In this document: one piece after another, positions 42,114 to 43,467 of the stretch | Layout of the letters: every line of letters starts with the position of its first letter | Numbering within the stretch: the first letter of the stretch is position 1 | Source of the DNA: Muribaculaceae bacterium | Lineage (GTDB): Bacteria; Bacteroidota; Bacteroidia; Bacteroidales; Muribaculaceae | Assembly: GCA_009775265.1 (NCBI GenBank) | Contig: VSPG01000017.1 | Span: forward strand, 1-43,467 | Direction of reading: 5' to 3' | DNA length: 43,467 bases | Notes under the pieces: generated by a model | Database searches by the model: none | What the model was told of the DNA's origin: nothing | Seen by the model: only the letters and a program-made list of their open reading frames with translations | Position numbers and translations under genes: made by a program

Positions 42114-43238
42114 ATGCCGAGACTACTGATGTACTTTCCCGAGAACGACCTTGCACTCGCCTCCGGGCATGCTGCATACACACCCCCGCCGGCCGCACTC
42201 GCGCTACATGCCGCCGGCGAGGCACTCCCGCTATGGATGGCCTCAGCCGGCGACCGATTTGTGTGCACGGGCATCAGTTCCCGCTGGCTTGACAGAATGC
42301 GTGCAACGTTCGACATCGGCGACGTGGACGTATACAACCATCACGACTCATCGCTCGAAGCATGCCCGTGGGGATGGTCGGCAGCTTCAAGACGCGCCCT
42401 CATCGACGCCGGCTATCCGGCGTCGCAGCTGCCGTCCGACACCACGCTCCGCAGCCTGCGCGAACTTTCTCACCGCCGCACCGCCGCACGGCTCGCAGAA
42501 CATGTGCGGGACATGCTACCATTTGCCGTGAGTGAAGCCGCGACGGAAGCATGCGACATGGACGCCGTGGAAGCCTATCTGTCGACACGGCAGGCGGTGA
42601 TAGCCAAAGCTCCGTGGAGCTGTAGCGGAAGAGGGCTCGTCAGAAGCCGCAACATGCCTGTCAGCACATTCAGGCAACAAGTAGCAGGAATAATACGCCG
42701 ACAAGGTTCCGTCATGCTTGAACCGGAACTGGACAAGATTATGGATTTCGCCCTGCTTTTCGAAGCCGACGGACAGGGAGGAATCGAATACCGGGGTATC
42801 TCAGTGTTCGACACCAATGCGCACGGAGGCTACACAGGCAACATTATCGCCGAACAGCACAAACTTATTGAACTCGTGGGTAATGCCGCCGGAACACAAA
42901 AACTCGCAATGGCAACGGAAGCCGTGCAGAAAACGCTGCCACGGCTTATAGGCGACTACCGCGGGCCGTTGGGCGTAGACATGCTCGTAACTGCCGACGG
43001 CACCATCGACGCAGCCGTGGAAATGAATCTGCGCTATACCATGGGATTTGTGGCTCTTGGTGTTTCACGCCATCTTGCCCCCGGTTCCCGTGGAACACTT
43101 TGCGTTGTTCCACGCCCTGACAGACAAGCACTTCCGGCCACGATAGAGAGCCACCGCATCGTAGCGGGCGAACTCGACCTGACGCCGCACAATTCCATGT
43201 TCGCTTTCCGGGCCACTGTGTCATGCCCCAAAAGATGA
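42114..43238 (+). CDS. ATP-grasp-like protein
   Basis: The 374-residue cytoplasmic protein has the pattern of the ATP-grasp fold: a lysine and Gly/Ser-rich loop (VIAKAPWSCSGRGLV, about 158-173), a strand with acidic residues (SVMLEPELDKIMDFALLF) and the Mg/ATP motif near the C-terminus (VEMNLRYTMG). The N-terminal 110 residues (MPRLLMYFPENDLALASG...) form the pre-ATP-grasp domain. ATP-grasp enzymes form carboxylate-amine or carboxylate-thiol bonds through an acyl phosphate; no partner or substrate is visible here. It follows its own promoter and is followed by hairpin repeat C. It was not recognised as a named family. Confidence 0.7.
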   Translation: MPRLLMYFPENDLALASGHAAYTPPPAALALHAAGEALPLWMASAGDRFVCTGISSRWLDRMRATFDIGDVDVYNHHDSSLEACPWGWSAASRRALIDAGYPASQLPSDTTLRSLRELSHRRTAARLAEHVRDMLPFAVSEAATEACDMDAVEAYLSTRQAVIAKAPWSCSGRGLVRSRNMPVSTFRQQVAGIIRRQGSVMLEPELDKIMDFALLFEADGQGGIEYRGISVFDTNAHGGYTGNIIAEQHKLIELVGNAAGTQKLAMATEAVQKTLPRLIGDYRGPLGVDMLVTADGTIDAAVEMNLRYTMGFVALGVSRHLAPGSRGTLCVVPRPDRQALPATIESHRIVAGELDLTPHNSMFAFRATVSCPKR

Positions 43239-43253
43239 TTTAACAGAATTATT

Positions 43254-43412
43254 AAGAGGTTGTTTAATAATGCTTGTTAATGACAGGGCCGAAATTTTTC
43301 AGACGGATTTATTCCTGTGGCGAAAGAGCATAGCGGGCTATGCGACTGAAGCAAAGGGATAAAGACACTCAAAAATTTCGGAGAGGTTGACAATTCCATT
43401 GTCGACAACCTT
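43254..43412 (+). repeat. Hairpin repeat, unit C
   Basis: The unit starts AAGAGGTTGTTTAATAAT, which pairs with ATTGTCGACAACCTT at the far end. The inner stem pairs 43289-43302 with 43368-43381 (CCGAAATTTTTCAG against CTCAAAAATTTCGG, 13 of 14). The apical motif GAGCATAGCGGGCTATGCGAC is at 43326-43346, 64 bases from GTTTAAT, matching units A and B. The remaining 55 bases to the window edge hold nothing I can name. Confidence 0.65.
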
Positions 43413-43467
43413 AACAAAAATTTAAAATTACTTCTGCATGGCGTCTTTTATGTTAACGCACATTTAC

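Noticed and set aside
43385..43412. Inverted repeat AGGTTGACAAT/ATTGTCGACAACCT as a terminator of the ATP-grasp-like gene
   Set aside because: It is the outer end of hairpin unit C and lies about 150 bases past the stop without a T-run, so a terminator role is not supported.
43413..43467. Possible C-terminal end of a minus-strand gene (NIKDAMQK then stop)
   Set aside because: The same frame has a stop immediately upstream inside the window, so no gene end can be supported.
1..43467. CRISPR arrays, tRNA or rRNA genes, complete insertion sequences
   Set aside because: No regularly spaced repeats, no cloverleaf-like or rRNA stretches and no transposase frames were seen.

Overview
The window looks like chromosomal DNA of a gut member of the Bacteroidales, most likely a Muribaculaceae-type genome. 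Three things suggest this. Promoters carry the Bacteroidota -7 element TAnnTTTG, sometimes with a TTG about 20 bases upstream, and Shine-Dalgarno sites are weak. Surface and secreted families typical of the order are present (PCMD, calycin-like, OMP beta-barrel, T9SS-like tails, TPR regulators with a C-terminal HTH). The coding DNA is GC-rich while the gaps between genes are AT-rich. No rRNA, tRNA, CRISPR array or complete insertion sequence was seen.

Layout. 1-4.3 kb: the end of a chloramphenicol-acetyltransferase-like gene, then a beta-barrel/PCMD lipoprotein pair diverging from a large calycin-like secreted protein. 4.4-11.8 kb: housekeeping and small genes (winged-helix DUF2582-like, YqgE/AlgH, a uracil-DNA-glycosylase-like protein, aquaporin Z, EF-P, a biotin-dependent carboxyltransferase alpha chain, an EamA transporter, an OmpA-like glycine-zipper protein). 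11.9-17.5 kb: a five-gene MacAB-TolC-like export operon on the minus strand. 17.5-20.5 kb: a Dna2-like nuclease-helicase. 20.5-21.5 kb: a repeat-rich stretch with two inverted hairpin repeats, a DUF805 gene and a 178-bp MITE-like element with a 9-bp target duplication. 21.5-24.5 kb: ECF sigma, alanine symporter and lgt in one probable operon. 24.5-26.1 kb: two tiny overlapping ORFs and rpsF-rpsR-rplI.

26.1-29.9 kb: a TPR/HTH membrane regulator diverging from a small secreted protein and a CxxC thioredoxin-like/propeller-like secreted protein, with paired palindromes between them. 29.9-33.4 kb: an acidic 80-residue protein, agmatine deiminase, N-carbamoylputrescine amidase (arginine-to-putrescine route) and a second TPR/HTH regulator. 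33.6-36.9 kb: a secreted FN3-like protein, a ferredoxin and a coiled-coil membrane protein. 37-43.2 kb: MgtC/SapB, a BadF-type sugar kinase, a GH95 alpha-L-fucosidase, a choloylglycine-hydrolase-family enzyme and an ATP-grasp-like protein, followed by a third hairpin repeat.

The most unusual signals are three things. First, a three-copy family of about 150-160 bp hairpin repeats with a constant apical motif and stems that differ in sequence but stay complementary. Second, the MITE-like element. Third, the divergent thioredoxin/propeller locus with ATAGCGCTAT palindromes, one of which overlaps a -7 element. All functional calls come from reading sequence and motifs; no search was run.
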